From Archivesica marissinica (lineage: Eukaryota > Mollusca > Bivalvia > Venerida > Vesicomyidae), in assembly GCA_014843695.1 (NCBI GenBank), contig JABXNX010000028.1, positions 248,001 through 312,000 on the forward strand: a stretch of DNA of 64,000 bases. The letters run 5' to 3'. The translations under genes and the position numbers were made by a program. Shown in pieces: positions 14,601 to 29,600 of the stretch; position 1 is the first letter of the stretch; each line of letters starts with the position of its first letter. The notes beneath the pieces were generated by a model. The model was not told where the DNA came from and made no database searches. It was given only the letters and a program-made list of their open reading frames with translations.

Positions 14601-17600
14601 CCTGGATGTGTTTGATTTATGATCTATGTGGTTAACATATACCTGGATGTGTTTGATTTATGATCTGTGTGGTTAACATATACCTGGATGTGTTTGATTT
14701 ATGATCTATGTGAATAACTTATACCTGGATGTGTTTGATTTATGATCTATGTGGTTAACATATGCCTGGATGTGTTTCAGTTGATTTATGATCTGTGTGG
14801 TTAACATATACCTGGATGTGTTTGATTTATGATCTATGTGGTTAACATATACCCGGATGTGTTTGATTTATGATCTATGTGGTTAACATATACCTGGATG
14901 TGTTTGATTTATGATCTGTGTGGTTAACATATACTGGATGTGTTTGATTTATTATCTATGTGGGTAACATATACCAGGATGTGTTTGATTTATGATCTGT
15001 ATGGTTAACATATACCTGGATGTGTTTGATTTATGATCTGTGTGGTTAACATATACCTGGATGTGTTTGATTTATGATCTATGTGAATAACTTATACCTG
15101 GATGTGTTTGATTTATGATCTATGTGGATAACATATACCTGGATGTGTTTGATTTATTATCTGTGTGGTTAACATATACCTGGATGTGTTTGATTTATGA
15201 TCTGTATGGTTAACATATACCTGGATGTGTTTGATTTATGATCTGTGTGGTTAACATATACCTGGATGTGTTTGATTTATGATCTGTGTGGTTAACATAT
15301 ACTGGATGTGTTTGATTTATGATCTGTGTGGTTAACATATACCTGGATGTGTTTGATTTATGATCTATGTGAATAACTTATACCTGGATGTGTTTCAGTT
15401 GATTTATGATCTGTGTGGTTAACATATACCTGGATGTGTTTGATTTATGATCTATGTGGTTAATATATACCTGGATGTGTTTGATTTATGATCTATGTGG
15501 TTAACATATACCTGGATGTGTTTGATTTATGATCTGTGTGGTTAACATATACCTGGATGTGTTTGATTTATGATCTGTGTGGTTAACATATACCTGGATG
15601 TGTTTGATTTATGATCTGTGTGGTTAACATATACCTGGATGTGTTTGATTTATGATCTGTGTGGTTAACATATACCTGGATGTGTTTGATTTATGATCTG
15701 TGTGGTTAACATATACCTGGATGTGTTTGATTTATGATCTGTGTGGTTAACATATACCTGGATGTGTTTGATTTATGATCTGTGTGGTTAACATATACCT
15801 GGATGTGTTTGATTTATGATCTGTGTGGTTAACATATACCTGGTATGTTTCAGTTGATTTATGATCTGTGTGGTTAACATATACCTGGATGTGTTTGATT
15901 TATGATCTATGTGGTTAACATATACCTGGATGTGTTTGATTTATGATCTATGTGGTTAACATATACCTGGATGTGTTTGATTTATGATCTGTGTGGTTAA
16001 CATATACCTGGATGTGTTTGATTTATGATCTGTGTGGTTAACATATACCTGGATGTGTTTGATTTATGATCTATGTGGTTAACATATACCTGGATGTGTT
16101 TCAGTTGATTTATGATCTGTGTGGTTAACATATACCTGGATGTGTTTGATTTATGATCTGTGTGGTTAACATATACCTGGATGTGTTTGATTTATGATCT
16201 ATGTGGTTAACATATACCTGGATGTGTTTGATTTATGATCTTGTGGTACATATACCTGATGTGTTTGATTTATGATCTGTGTGGTTAACATATACCTGGA
16301 TGTGTTTGATTTATGATCTATGTGGTTAACATATACCTGGATGTGTTTGATTTATGATCTGTGTGGGTAACATATACCTGGATGTGTTTCAGTTGATTTA
16401 TGATCTGTGTGGTTAACATATACCTGGATGTGTTTGATTTATGATCTATGTGGTTAACATATACATGGATGTGTTTGATTTATGATCTGTGTGGTTAACA
16501 TATACCTGGATGTGTTTGATTTATGATCTATGTGGTTAACATATACCTGGATGTGTTTGATTTATGATCTGTGTGGTTAACATATACCTGAATGTGTTTG
16601 ATTTATTATCTATGTGGGTAACATATACCAGGATGTGTTTGATTTATGATCTGTATGGTTAACATATACCTGGATGTGTTTGATTTATGATCTGTGTGGT
16701 TAACATATACCTGGATGTGTTTGATTTATGATCTATGTGGTTAACATATACCTGGATGTGTTTGATTTATGATATGTATGGTTAACATATACCTGGATGT
16801 GTTTGATTTATGATCTATGTTGTTAACATATACCTGGATGTGTTTGATTTATGATCTATGTGGTTAACATATACCTGGATGTGTTTCAGTTGATTTATGA
16901 TCTATGTGGTTAACATATACCTGGATGTGTTTGATTTATAATCTGTATGGTTAACATATATCTGGATGTGTATGATCTATGTGGTTAACATATACCTGGA
17001 TGTGTTTGATTTATTATCTATGTGGGTAACATATACCAGGATGTGTTTGATTTATGATCTGTATGGTTAACATATACCTGGATGTGTTTGATTTATGATC
17101 TATGTGGTTAACATATACCTGGATGTGTGTGATTTATGATCTATGTGGTTAACATATACCAGGATGTGTTTGATTTATGATCTGTATGGTTAACATATAC
17201 CTGGATGTGTTTGATTTATGATCTGTGTGATTAACATATACCTGGATGTGTTTGATTTATGATCTATGTGAATAACTTATACCTGGATGTGTTTGATTTA
17301 TGATCTATGTGGTTAACATATGCCTGGATGTGTTTGATTTATGATCTATGTGGTTAACATATACCTGGATGTGTTTGATTTATTATCTATGTGGGTAACA
17401 TATACCAGGATGTGTTTCATTTATGATCTGTATGGTTAACATATACCTGGATGTGTTTGATTTATGATCTGTGTGGTTAACACATACCTGGATGTGTTTG
17501 ATTTATGATCTATGTGGTTAACATATACCTGGATGTGTTTGATTTATGATCTGTGTGGGTAACATATACCTGGATGTGTTTCAGTTGATTTATGATGTGT

Positions 17601-20600
17601 GGTTAACATATACCTGGATGTGTTTGATTTATGATCTGTGTGGTTAACATATACCTGGATGTGTTTGATTTATGATCTGTGTGGTTAACATATACCTGGA
17701 TGTGTGTGATTTATGATCTATGTGGTTAACATATACCAGGATGTGTTTGATTTATGATCTGTATGGTTAACATATACCTGGATGTGTTTGATTTATGATC
17801 TGTGTGATTAACATATACCTGGATGTGTTTGATTTATGATCTATGTGAATAACTTATACCTGGATGTGTTTGATTTATGATCTATGTGGTTAACATATGC
17901 CTGGATGTGTTTGATTTATGATCTATGTGGTTAACATATACCTGGATGTGTTTGATTTATTATCTATGTGGGTAACATATACCAGGATGTGTTTCATTTA
18001 TGATCTGTATGGTTAACATATACCTGGATGTGTTTGATTTATGATCTGTGTGGGTAACATATACCAGGATGTGTTTCATTTATGATCTGTATGGTTAACA
18101 TATACCTGGATGTGTTTGATTTATGATCTGTGTGGTTAACACATACCTGGATGTGTTTGATTTATGATCTATGTGGTTAACATATACCTGGATGTGTTTG
18201 ATTTATGATCTGTGTGGGTAACATATACCTGGATGTGTTTCAGTTGATTTATGATGTGTGGTTAACATATACCTGGATGTGTTTGATTTATGATCTGTGT
18301 GGTTAACATATACCTGGATGTGTTTGATTTATGATCTGTGTGGTTAACATATACCTGGATGTGTTTGATTTATGATCTGTGTGGTTAACATATACCTGGA
18401 TGTGTTTGATTTATGATCTATGTGGTTAACATATACCTGGATGTGTTTCAGTTGATTTATGATCTGTGTGGTTAACATATACCTGGATGTGTTTGATTTA
18501 TGATCTATGTGGTTAACATATACCTGGATGTGTTTCAGTTGATTTATGATCTGTGTGGTTAACATATACCTGGATGTGTTTCAGTTGATTTATGATCTAT
18601 GTGGTTAACATATACCTGGATGTGTTTCAGATGATTTATGATCTGTGTGGTTAACATATACCTGGATGTGTTTGATTTATGATCTGTGTGGTTAAGATAT
18701 ACCTGGATGTGTTTGATTTATGATCTGTGATGTTAACATTTACCTGGATGTGTTTGATTTATGATCTATGTGGTTAACATATACCTGGATGTGTTTGATT
18801 TATGATCTGTGTGGTTAACATATACCTGGATGTGTTTGATTTATGATCTGTGTGGTTAACATATACCTGGATGTGTTTGATTTATGATCTGTGTGGTTAA
18901 CATATACCTGGATGTGTTTGATTTATGATCTGTGTGGTTAACATATACCTGGATGTGTTTGATTTATGATCTGTGTGGTTAACATATACCTGGATGTGTT
19001 TGATTTATGATCTGTGTGGTTAACATATACCTGGATGTGTTTGATTTATGATCTGTGTGGTTAACATATACCTGGATGTGTTTGATTTATGATCTGTGTG
19101 GTTAACATATACCTGGATGTGTTTGATTTATGATCTGTGTGGTTAACATATACCTGGATGTGTTTGATTTATGATCTATGTGGTTAACATATACCTGGAT
19201 GTGTTTGATTTATGATCTGTGTGGTTAACATATACATGGATGTGTTTGATTTATGATCTATGTGGTTAACATATACCTGGATGTGTTTGATTTATGATCT
19301 GTGTGGTTAACATATACCTGGATGTGTTTGATTTATGATCTGTGTGGTTAACATATACCTGGATGTGTTTCAGTTGATTTATGATCTATGTGGTTAACAT
19401 ATACCTGGATGTGTTTGATTTATGATCTATGTGGTTAACATATACCTGGATGTGTTTGATTTATGATCTGTGTGGTTAACATATACATGGATGTGTTTGA
19501 TTTATGATCTATGTGGTTAACATATACCTGGATGTGTTTGATTTATGATCTGTGTGGTTAACATATACCTGGATGTGTTTGATTTATGATCTATGTGGTT
19601 AACATATACCTGGATGTGTTTGATTTATGATCTATGTGGTTAACATATACCTGGATGTGTTTCAGTTGATTTATGATCTGTGTGGTTAACATATACCTGG
19701 ATGTGTTTGATTTATGATCTATGTGGTTAATATACCGGATGTGTTTGATTTATGATCTATGTGGTTAACATATACCTGGATGTGTTTGATTTATGATCTG
19801 TGTGGTTAACATATACTGGATGTGTTTGATTTATTATCTATGTGGTAACATATACCTGGATGTGTTTGATTTATGATCTATATGGTTAACATATACCTGG
19901 ATGTGTTTGATTTATGATCTATGTGGTTAACATATACCTGGATGTGTTTGATTTATGATCTGTGTGGTTAACATATACCTGGATGTGTTTGATTTATGAT
20001 CTATGTGGTTAACATATACCGGGATGTGTTTGATTTATTATCTGTATGGTTAACATATACCTGGATGCGTTTGATTTATGATCTGTATGGTTAACATATA
20101 CCTGGATGTGTTTGATTTAATATATATGTGGTTAACATATACCTGGATGTGTTTGATTTATGATCTGTGTGGTTAACATATACCTGGATGTGTTTGATTT
20201 ATGATCTATGTTGTTAACATATACCTGGATGTGTTTGATTTATGATCTGTGTGGTTAACATATACCTGGATGTGTTTGATTTATGATCTGTGTGGTTAAC
20301 ATATACCTGGATGTGTTTGATTTATGATATATGTGGTTAACATATACCTGGATGTGTTTCAGTTGATTTATGATCTGTGTGGGTAACATATACCTGGATG
20401 TGTTTGATTTATGATATGTGTGGTTAACATATACCTGGATTTGTTTGATTTATGATCTGTGTGGTTAACATATACCTGGATGTGTTTGATTTATGATCTA
20501 TGTGGTTAACATATACCTGGATGTGTTTCAGTTGATTTATGATCTGTGTGGTTAACATATACCTGGATGTGTTTGATTCATGATCTATGTGGTTAACATA

Positions 20601-23600
20601 TACCTGGATGTGTTTGATTTATGATATGTGTGGTTAACATATACCTGGATGTGTTTCAGTTGATTTATGATCTGTGTGGTTAACATATACCTGGATGTGT
20701 TTGATTTATGATCTGTGTGGTTAACATATACCTGGATGTGTTTGATTTATGATATATGTTGTTAACATATACCTGGATGTGTTTCAGTTGATTTATGATC
20801 TGTGTGGTTAACATATACCTGGATGTGTTTGATTTATGATCTATGTGGTTAACATATACCTGGATGTGTTTGTTTTATGATCTATGTGGTTAACATATAC
20901 CTGGATGTGTTTCAGTTGATTTATTATCTTTATGGTTAACATATACCTGGATGTGTTTGATTTATGATCTATATGGTTAACATATACCTGGATGTGTTTG
21001 ATTTATGATCTATGTGGTTAACATATACCTGGATGTGTTTGATTTATGATCTATCTGGTTAACATATACCTGGATGTGTTTGATTTATGATCTATGTGGT
21101 TAACATATACCTGGATGTGTTTGATTTATGATCTGTGTGGTTAACATATACCTGGATGTGTTTGATTTATGATCTATGTGGTTAACATATACCGGGATGT
21201 GTTTGATTTATTATCTGTATGGTTAACATATACCTGGATGTGTTTGATTTATGATCTGTATGGTTAACATATACCTGGATGTGTTTGATTTAATATATAT
21301 GTGGTTAACATATACCTGGATGTGTTTGATTTATGATCTGTGTGGTTAACATATACCTGGATGTGTTTGATTTATGATCTATGTGGTTAACATATACCTG
21401 GATGTGTTTGATTTATGATCTGTGTTGTTAACATATACCTGGATGTGTTTGATTTATGATCTGTGTGGTTAACATATACCTGGATGTGTTTGATTTATGA
21501 TATGTGTGGTTAACATATACCTGGATGTGTTTGATTTATGATCTATGTGGTTAACATATACCTGGATGTGTTTCAGTTTATTTATGATCTGTGTGGGTAA
21601 CATATACCTGGATGTGTTTGATTTATGATATGTGTGGTTAACATATACCTGGATTTGTTTGATTTATGATCTGTGTGGTTAACATATACCTGGATGTGTT
21701 TGATTTATGATCTATGTGGTTAACATATACCTGGATGTGTTTGATTTATGATCTATGTGGTTAACATATACCTGGATGTGTTTGATTTATGATCTGTGTG
21801 GTTAACATATACCTGGATGTGTTTGATTTATGATCTGTGTGGTTAACATATACCTGGATGTGTTTGATTTATGATCTATGTGGTTAACATATACCTGGAT
21901 GTGTTTGATTTATGATCTGTGTGGTTAACATATACCTGGATGTGTTTGATTTATGATCTATGTGGTTAACATATACCTGGATGTGTTTGATTTATGATCT
22001 GTGTGGTTAACATATACCTGGATGTGTTTCAGTTGATTTATGATCTGTGTGGTAACATATACCTGGATGTTTTCAGTTGATTTATGATCTGTGTGGTTAA
22101 CATATACCTGGATGTGTTTGATTTATGATCTATGTGGTTAACATATACCTGGATGTGTTTCAGTTGATTTATGATCTGTGTGGTTAACATATACCTGGAT
22201 GTGTTTCAGTTGATTTATGATCTGTGTGGTTAACATATACATGGATGTGTTTGATTTAATATATATGTCGTTAACATATACCTGGATGTGTTTGATTTAT
22301 GATCTGTGTGGTTAACATATACCTGGATGTGTTTGATTTATGATCTGTGTGGTTAACATATACCTGGATGTGTTTCAGTTGATTTATGATCTGTGTGGTT
22401 AACATATACCTGGATGTGTTTGATTTATGATATGTGTGGTTAACATATACCTGGATGTGTTTGATTTATGATCTATGTGGTTAACATATACCTGGATGTG
22501 TTTGATTTATGATCTATGTGGTTAACATATACCTGGATGTGTTTCAGTTGATTTATGATCTGTGTGGTTAACATATACCTGGATGTGTTTGATTTATGAG
22601 CTATGTGGTTAGCATATACCTGGATGTGTTTGTTTTATGATCTATGTGGTTAACATATACCTGTATGTGTTTCAGTTGATTTATTATCTTTATGGTTAAC
22701 ATATACCTGGATGTGTTTGATTTATGATCTATGTGGTTAACATATACCTGGATGTGTTTGATTTATGATCTATGTGGTTAACATATACCTGGATGTGTTT
22801 GATTTATGATCTATGTGGTTAACATATACCTGGATGTGTTTGATTTATGATCTGTGTGGTTATCATATACCTGAATATTAAATCAAACATATACCCCATA
22901 ATTGTTCAAGTTTAATGATTTATCAGTTTTATTTAATATTCAGAAACAATATCTCAATGAAGGCGTTTAAGGAATTATTAACTTTGAGAATCTTGAGTTG
23001 AGAACAATTGGAAGTTTATAATACACATTTATTTTAGCTTGATTGCAAAACAAGTTCTTAAATGTACGTCAATCCCTCTCGAGAACTCATTCATGAGAGA
23101 GAGGAAGCAATGTGGAATTTAAATGCCCTCTTGCCTAAGGACACATAAACATGCTACAGCTTGGCGCGAACACTCCAGGACTTCGCACCTGAAGAGAACG
23201 CGCTGTCAAGACTTCCAATTTTAGCTAGTTATGACCTCAATACACACCTACTTTGGCCTCTTAGGACAGGTGGTATCTTTATTGAGATATTCTTTTGGGC
23301 AGGGTTGACTGTATTAATCAGTGTTATCATATTATGGTGATAATATTATCACAATATTTTCATTTTTATGATAGAAAAATTACCTCCCTTACATTACGTT
23401 ACTTATTTCCTGTGTCAACAATGATGTTAATGAATACACATGAAAGTAATTAGATCTTCTATAATGTTGTAAATGCTCTTTTTATATAATAATATGCCTG
23501 TTACATATCCATAGATTTCCAACAGTTTTAAATAAAAGGTGAGAGAATTGGAATGTTACAAATTAATTCATAAATAAAAGTCATTAGCATACCAATTATA

Positions 23601-26600
23601 TTTAATGTTTTACTTATGCATACATTGAACTAAAGATATACAACATTTGAAGAAATTCTATTATTTCAAAACAAATATATTTGAAATTATATCGTAAATA
23701 TTACATGAAAAATACAAAAAATCTCACCAAAATCAAGTACCCGGTACTCGACTATGGAAAATTCATAATTTAGGATTATTGTATTCTAAATATGCATATT
23801 TTATGTTTGTAGTTACATGCAATTATGATTAATAGTCATATCTTACATATTAGTATATCAATACACACATAATAATTGATTATATTTTTTATTTTACTTT
23901 TGTGGCCAAAATGAGAAATTATTGGCCGAAATGGAAAGTAGGCATATTATAAAAAAAATTAATAAAAAAAGCCCGAAGTCATTAGCCTATTAATTTTATT
24001 TCATGTTTTTGTTAGCAATACATAGTACTAGTGATGTACCAAGTATGAACAAATTCAATGCTGAAATGATGTTATTTTTCAGAAATTACCAAAACAAAAT
24101 TGACTCCATTAGAAGTTGAGTTACGAGATGAATTAAGAAAAGTGGCTGACGATATGGATGCTATGGTATGTATTATACAGATATGGATGCTATGGTATGT
24201 ATTATACAGATGTGGATGATATGGTATGTATTATACAGATATGGATGCTATGGTATGTATTATACAGATATGGATGCTATGGTATGTATTATATATACAG
24301 ATATGGATGCTATGGTATGTATTATACAGATATGGATGCTATGGTATGTATTATACAGATATGGATGCTATGGTATGTATTATACAGATATGGATGGATG
24401 CTATGGTATGTATTATACAGATATGGATGCTATGGTATGTATTATACAGATATGGATGCTATGGTATGTATTATACAGATATGGATGCTATGGTATGTAT
24501 TATACAGATTTGGATGCTATGGTATGTATTATACAGATGTGGATGCTATGGTATGTATTATACAGATGTGGATGCTATGGTATGTATTATACAGATATGG
24601 ATGCTATGGTATGTATTATACAGATATGGATGCTATGGTATGTATTATACAGATATGGAGGCTATGGTATGTATTATACAGATATGGATGCAATGGTATG
24701 TATTATACAGATATGGATGCTATGGTATGTATTATACAGATATGGATGCTATATCAGATATGTCAAATAGTCCACAACTATATACTCTGTCAGATAGTCC
24801 ACATCTATATACTCTCAGATAGTCCACAACTATATACTCTGTCAGATAGTCCACATCTATATACTCTGTCAGATAGTCCACATCTATATACTCTGTCAGA
24901 TAGTCCACAACTATATACTCAGTCAGATAGTCCACAACTATATACTCTGTCAGATAGTCCACATCTATATACTCTCAGATAGTCTACATCTATATACTCT
25001 CAGATAGTCCACAACTATATACTCTGTCAGATAGTCCACAACTATATACTCTGTCAGATAGTCCACAACTATATACTATGTCAGATAGTCCACATCTATA
25101 TACTCTCAGATAGTCCACAACTATATACTCTGTCAGATAGTCCACAACTATATACTCTGTCAGATAGTCCACATCTATATACTCTCAGATAGTCCACAAC
25201 TATATACTCTCTCAGATAGTCCACAACTATATACTCTGTCAGATAGTCCACAACTATATACTCTGTCACATAGTCCACATCTATATACTCTGTCAGATAG
25301 TCCACATCTATATACTCTGTCAGATAGTCCACATCTATATACTCTCAGATAGTCCATAACTATATACTCTGTCAGATAGTCCACAACTATATACGCTGTC
25401 AGATAGTCCACAACTATATACTTTCAGATAGTCCACAACTATATACTCTGTCAGATAGTCCACAACTATATACTCTGCCATATAGTCCACAACTATATAC
25501 TCTGTCTGATAGTCCACATCTATATACTCTGTCAGATAGTCCACAACTATATACTCTGTCAGATAGTCCACAACTATATACTCTGTCAGATAGTCCACAT
25601 CTATATACTCTGTCAGATAGTCCACATCTATATACTCTGTCAGATAGTCCACATCTATATACTCTGTCAGATAATCCACATCTATATACTCTCAGATAGT
25701 CCACAACTATATACTCTCAGATAGTCCACAACTATATACTCTGTCAGATAGTCCACAACTATATACTCTGTCAGATAGTCCACAACTATATACTCTCAGA
25801 TAGTCAACAACTATATACTCTGTCAGATAGTCCACATCTATATACTCTGTCAGATAGTCCACATCTATATACTCTCAGATAGTCCATAACTATATACTCT
25901 GTCAGATAGTCCACAACTATATACGCTGTCAGATAGTCCACAACTATATACTTTCAGATAGTCCACAACTATACACTCTGTCAGATAGTCCACAACTATA
26001 TACTCTGTCAGATAGTCCACATCTATATACTCTGTCAGATAGTCCACATCTATATACTCTCAGATAGTCCACATCTATATACTCTGTCAGATAGTCCACA
26101 TCTATATACTCTTAGATAGTCCACAACTATATACTCTGTCAGATAGTCCACATCTATATACTCTGTCAGATAGTCCACATCTATATACTCTGTCAGATAG
26201 TCCACAACTATATACTCTCAGATAGTCCACCTATATACTCTACTATATACTCTGTCAGATAGTCCACAACTATATACTCTCAGATAGTCCACAACTATAT
26301 ACTCTCAGATAGTCCACAACTATATACTCTGTCAGATAGTCCACAACTATATACTCTGTCAGATAGTCCACAACTATATACTCTGTCAGATAGTCCACAA
26401 CTATATACCCTGTCAGATAGTCCACAACTATATACTCTGTCAGATAGTCCACATCTATATACTCTGTCAGATAGTCCACATCTATATACTCTGTCAGATA
26501 ATCCACATCTATATACTATCAGATAGTCCACAACTATATACTCTGTCAGATAGTCCACATCTATATACTCTGTCAGATAGTCCACAACTATATACTCTGT

Positions 26601-29600
26601 CAGATAGTCCACAACTATATGTCAGATAGTCCACATCTATATACTCTGTCAGATAGTCCACATCTATATACTCTGTCAGATAGTCCACATCTATATACTC
26701 TGTCAGATAGTCCACATCTATATACTCTCAGATAGTCCACAACTATATACTCTGGCAGATAGTCCACAACTATATACTCTGTCAGATAGTCCACATCTAT
26801 ATACTCTGTCAGATAGTCCACAACTATATACTCTCAGATAGTCCACATCTATATACTCTCTCAGATAGTCCACAATTATATACTCTCAGATAGTCCACAT
26901 CTATATACTCTCTCAGATAGTCCACAACTATATACTCTGTCAGATAGTCCACAACTATATACTCTGTCACATAGTCCACATCTATATACTCTGTCAGATA
27001 GTCAACAACTATATACTCTGTCAGATAGTCCACATCTATATACTCTGTCAGATAGTCCGCAACTATATACTCTGTCAGATAGTCCACAACTATATACTCT
27101 GTCAGATAGTCCACAACTATAAACTCTGTCAGATAGTCCACATCTATATACTCTCAGATAGTCTACATCTATATACTCTCAGATAGTCCACAACTATATA
27201 CTCTGTCAGATAGTCCACATCTATATACTCTGTCAGATAGTCCACAACTATATACTCTGTCAGATAGTCCACAACTATATACTCTGTCAGATAGTCCACA
27301 ACTATATACTCTGTCAGATAGTCCACATCTATATACTCTGTCAGATAGTCCACATCTATATACTCTGTCAGATAGTCCACAACTATATACTCTGTCAGAT
27401 AGTCCACAACTATATACTCTGTCAGATAGTCCACAACTATATACTCTCAGATAGTCCACAACTATATACTCTCAGATAGTCCACACTATATACTCTGTCA
27501 GATAGTCCACATCTATATACTCTGTCAGATAGTCCACAACTATATACTCTGTCAGATAGTCCACAACTATATATCAGATAGTCCACATCTATATACTCTC
27601 TCAGATAGTCCACAACTATATACTCTCAGATAGTCCACATCTATATACTCTCTCAGATAGTCCACAACTATATACTCTGTCAGATAGTCCACAACTATAT
27701 ACTCTGTCAGATAGTCCACATCTATATACTCTCAGATAGTCCACATCTATATACTCTGTCAGATAGTCCACATCTATATACTCTGTCAGATAGTCCACAT
27801 CTATATACTCTGTCAGATAGTCCACAACTATATACTCTGTCAGATAGTCCACAACTATATACTCTGTCAGATAGTCCACAACTATATACTCTCAGATAGT
27901 CCACATCTATATACTCTCAGATAGTCCACAACTATATACTCTCAGATAGTCCACAACTATATACTCTGTCAGATAGTCCACAACTATATACTCTGTCAGA
28001 TAGTCCACAACTATATGTCAGATAGTCCACAACTATATACTCTCAGATAGTCCACAACTATATACTCTGTCAGATAGTCCACAACTATATACTCTGTCAG
28101 ATAGTCCACAACTATATACTCTGTCAGATAGTCCACAACTATATGTCAGATAGTCCACAACTATATACTCTGTCAGATAGTCCACATCTATATACTCTCA
28201 GATAGTCCACAACTATATACTCTGTCAGATAGTCCACATCTATATACTCTGTCAGATAGTCCACATCTATATACTCTCAGATAGTCCACATCTATATACT
28301 CTCAGATAGTCCACAACTATATACTCTGTCAGATAGTCCACATCTATATACTCTGTCAGATAGTCCACATCTATATACTCTGTCAGATAGTCCACATCTA
28401 TATACTCTGTCAGATAGTCCACAACTATATACTCTGTCAGATAGTCCACAACTATATACTCTGTCAGATAGTCCACAACTATATACTCTGTCAGATAGTC
28501 CACAACTATATACTCTGTCAGATAGTCCACAACTATATACTCTGTCAGATAGTCCACAACTATATACTCTGTCAGATAGTCCACAACTATATACTCTGTC
28601 AGATAGTCCACAACTATATACTCTGTCAGATAGTCCACATCTATATACTCTGTCAGATAGTCCACAACTATATACTCTGTCAGATAGTCCACAACTATAT
28701 ACTCTGTCAGATAGTCCACATCTATATACTCTGTCAGATAGTCCACAACTATATACTCTGTCAGATAGTCCACAACTATATACTCTGTCAGATAGTCCAC
28801 AACTATATACTCTGTCAGATAGTCCACATCTATATACTCTGTCAGATAGTCCACAACTATATACTCTGTCAGATAGTCCACATCTATATACTCTCAGATA
28901 GTCCACATCTATATACTCTCAGATAGTCCACAACTATATACTCTGTCAGATAGTCCACATCTATATACTCTGTCAGATAGTCCACAACTATATACTCTGT
29001 CAGATAGTCCACAACTATATACTCTGTCAGATAGTCCACAACTATATACTCTGTTAGATAGTCCACATCTATATACTCTCAGATAGTCCACAACTATATA
29101 CTCTGTTAGATAGTCCACATCTATATACTCTGTCAGATAGTCCACAACTATATACTCTGTCAGATAGTCCACAACTATATACTCTGTCAGATAGTCCACA
29201 ACTATATACTCTGTCAGATAGTCCACATCTATATACTCTGTCAGATAGTCCACATCTATATACTCTCAGATAGTCCACATCTATATACTCTCAGATAGTC
29301 CACAACTATATACTCTGTCAGATAGTCCACATCTATATACTCTTAGATAGTCCACAACTATATACTCTGTCAGATAGTCCACAACTATATACTCTGTCAG
29401 ATAGTCCACAACTATATACTCTGTCAGATAGTCCACAACTATATACTCTCAGATAGTCCACATCTATATACTCTCTCAGATAGTCCACAACTATATACTC
29501 TCAGATAGTCCACATCTATATACTCTGTCAGATAGTCCACAACTATATACTCTGTCAGATAGTCCACAACTATATACTCTGTCAGATAGTCCACATCTAT

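Noticed and set aside
23006..23220. Inverted 10-mers AATTGGAAGT and ACTTCCAATT as a MITE
   Set aside because: The match is too short, the flanks share no target duplication, and such pairs are expected by chance in AT-rich DNA.
28267..28906. Minus-strand frames of 204 codons with a nonapeptide repeat in array 4
   Set aside because: These follow from the 27-bp unit. Two overlapping frames are open together and end wherever the 25-bp variant shifts the register.
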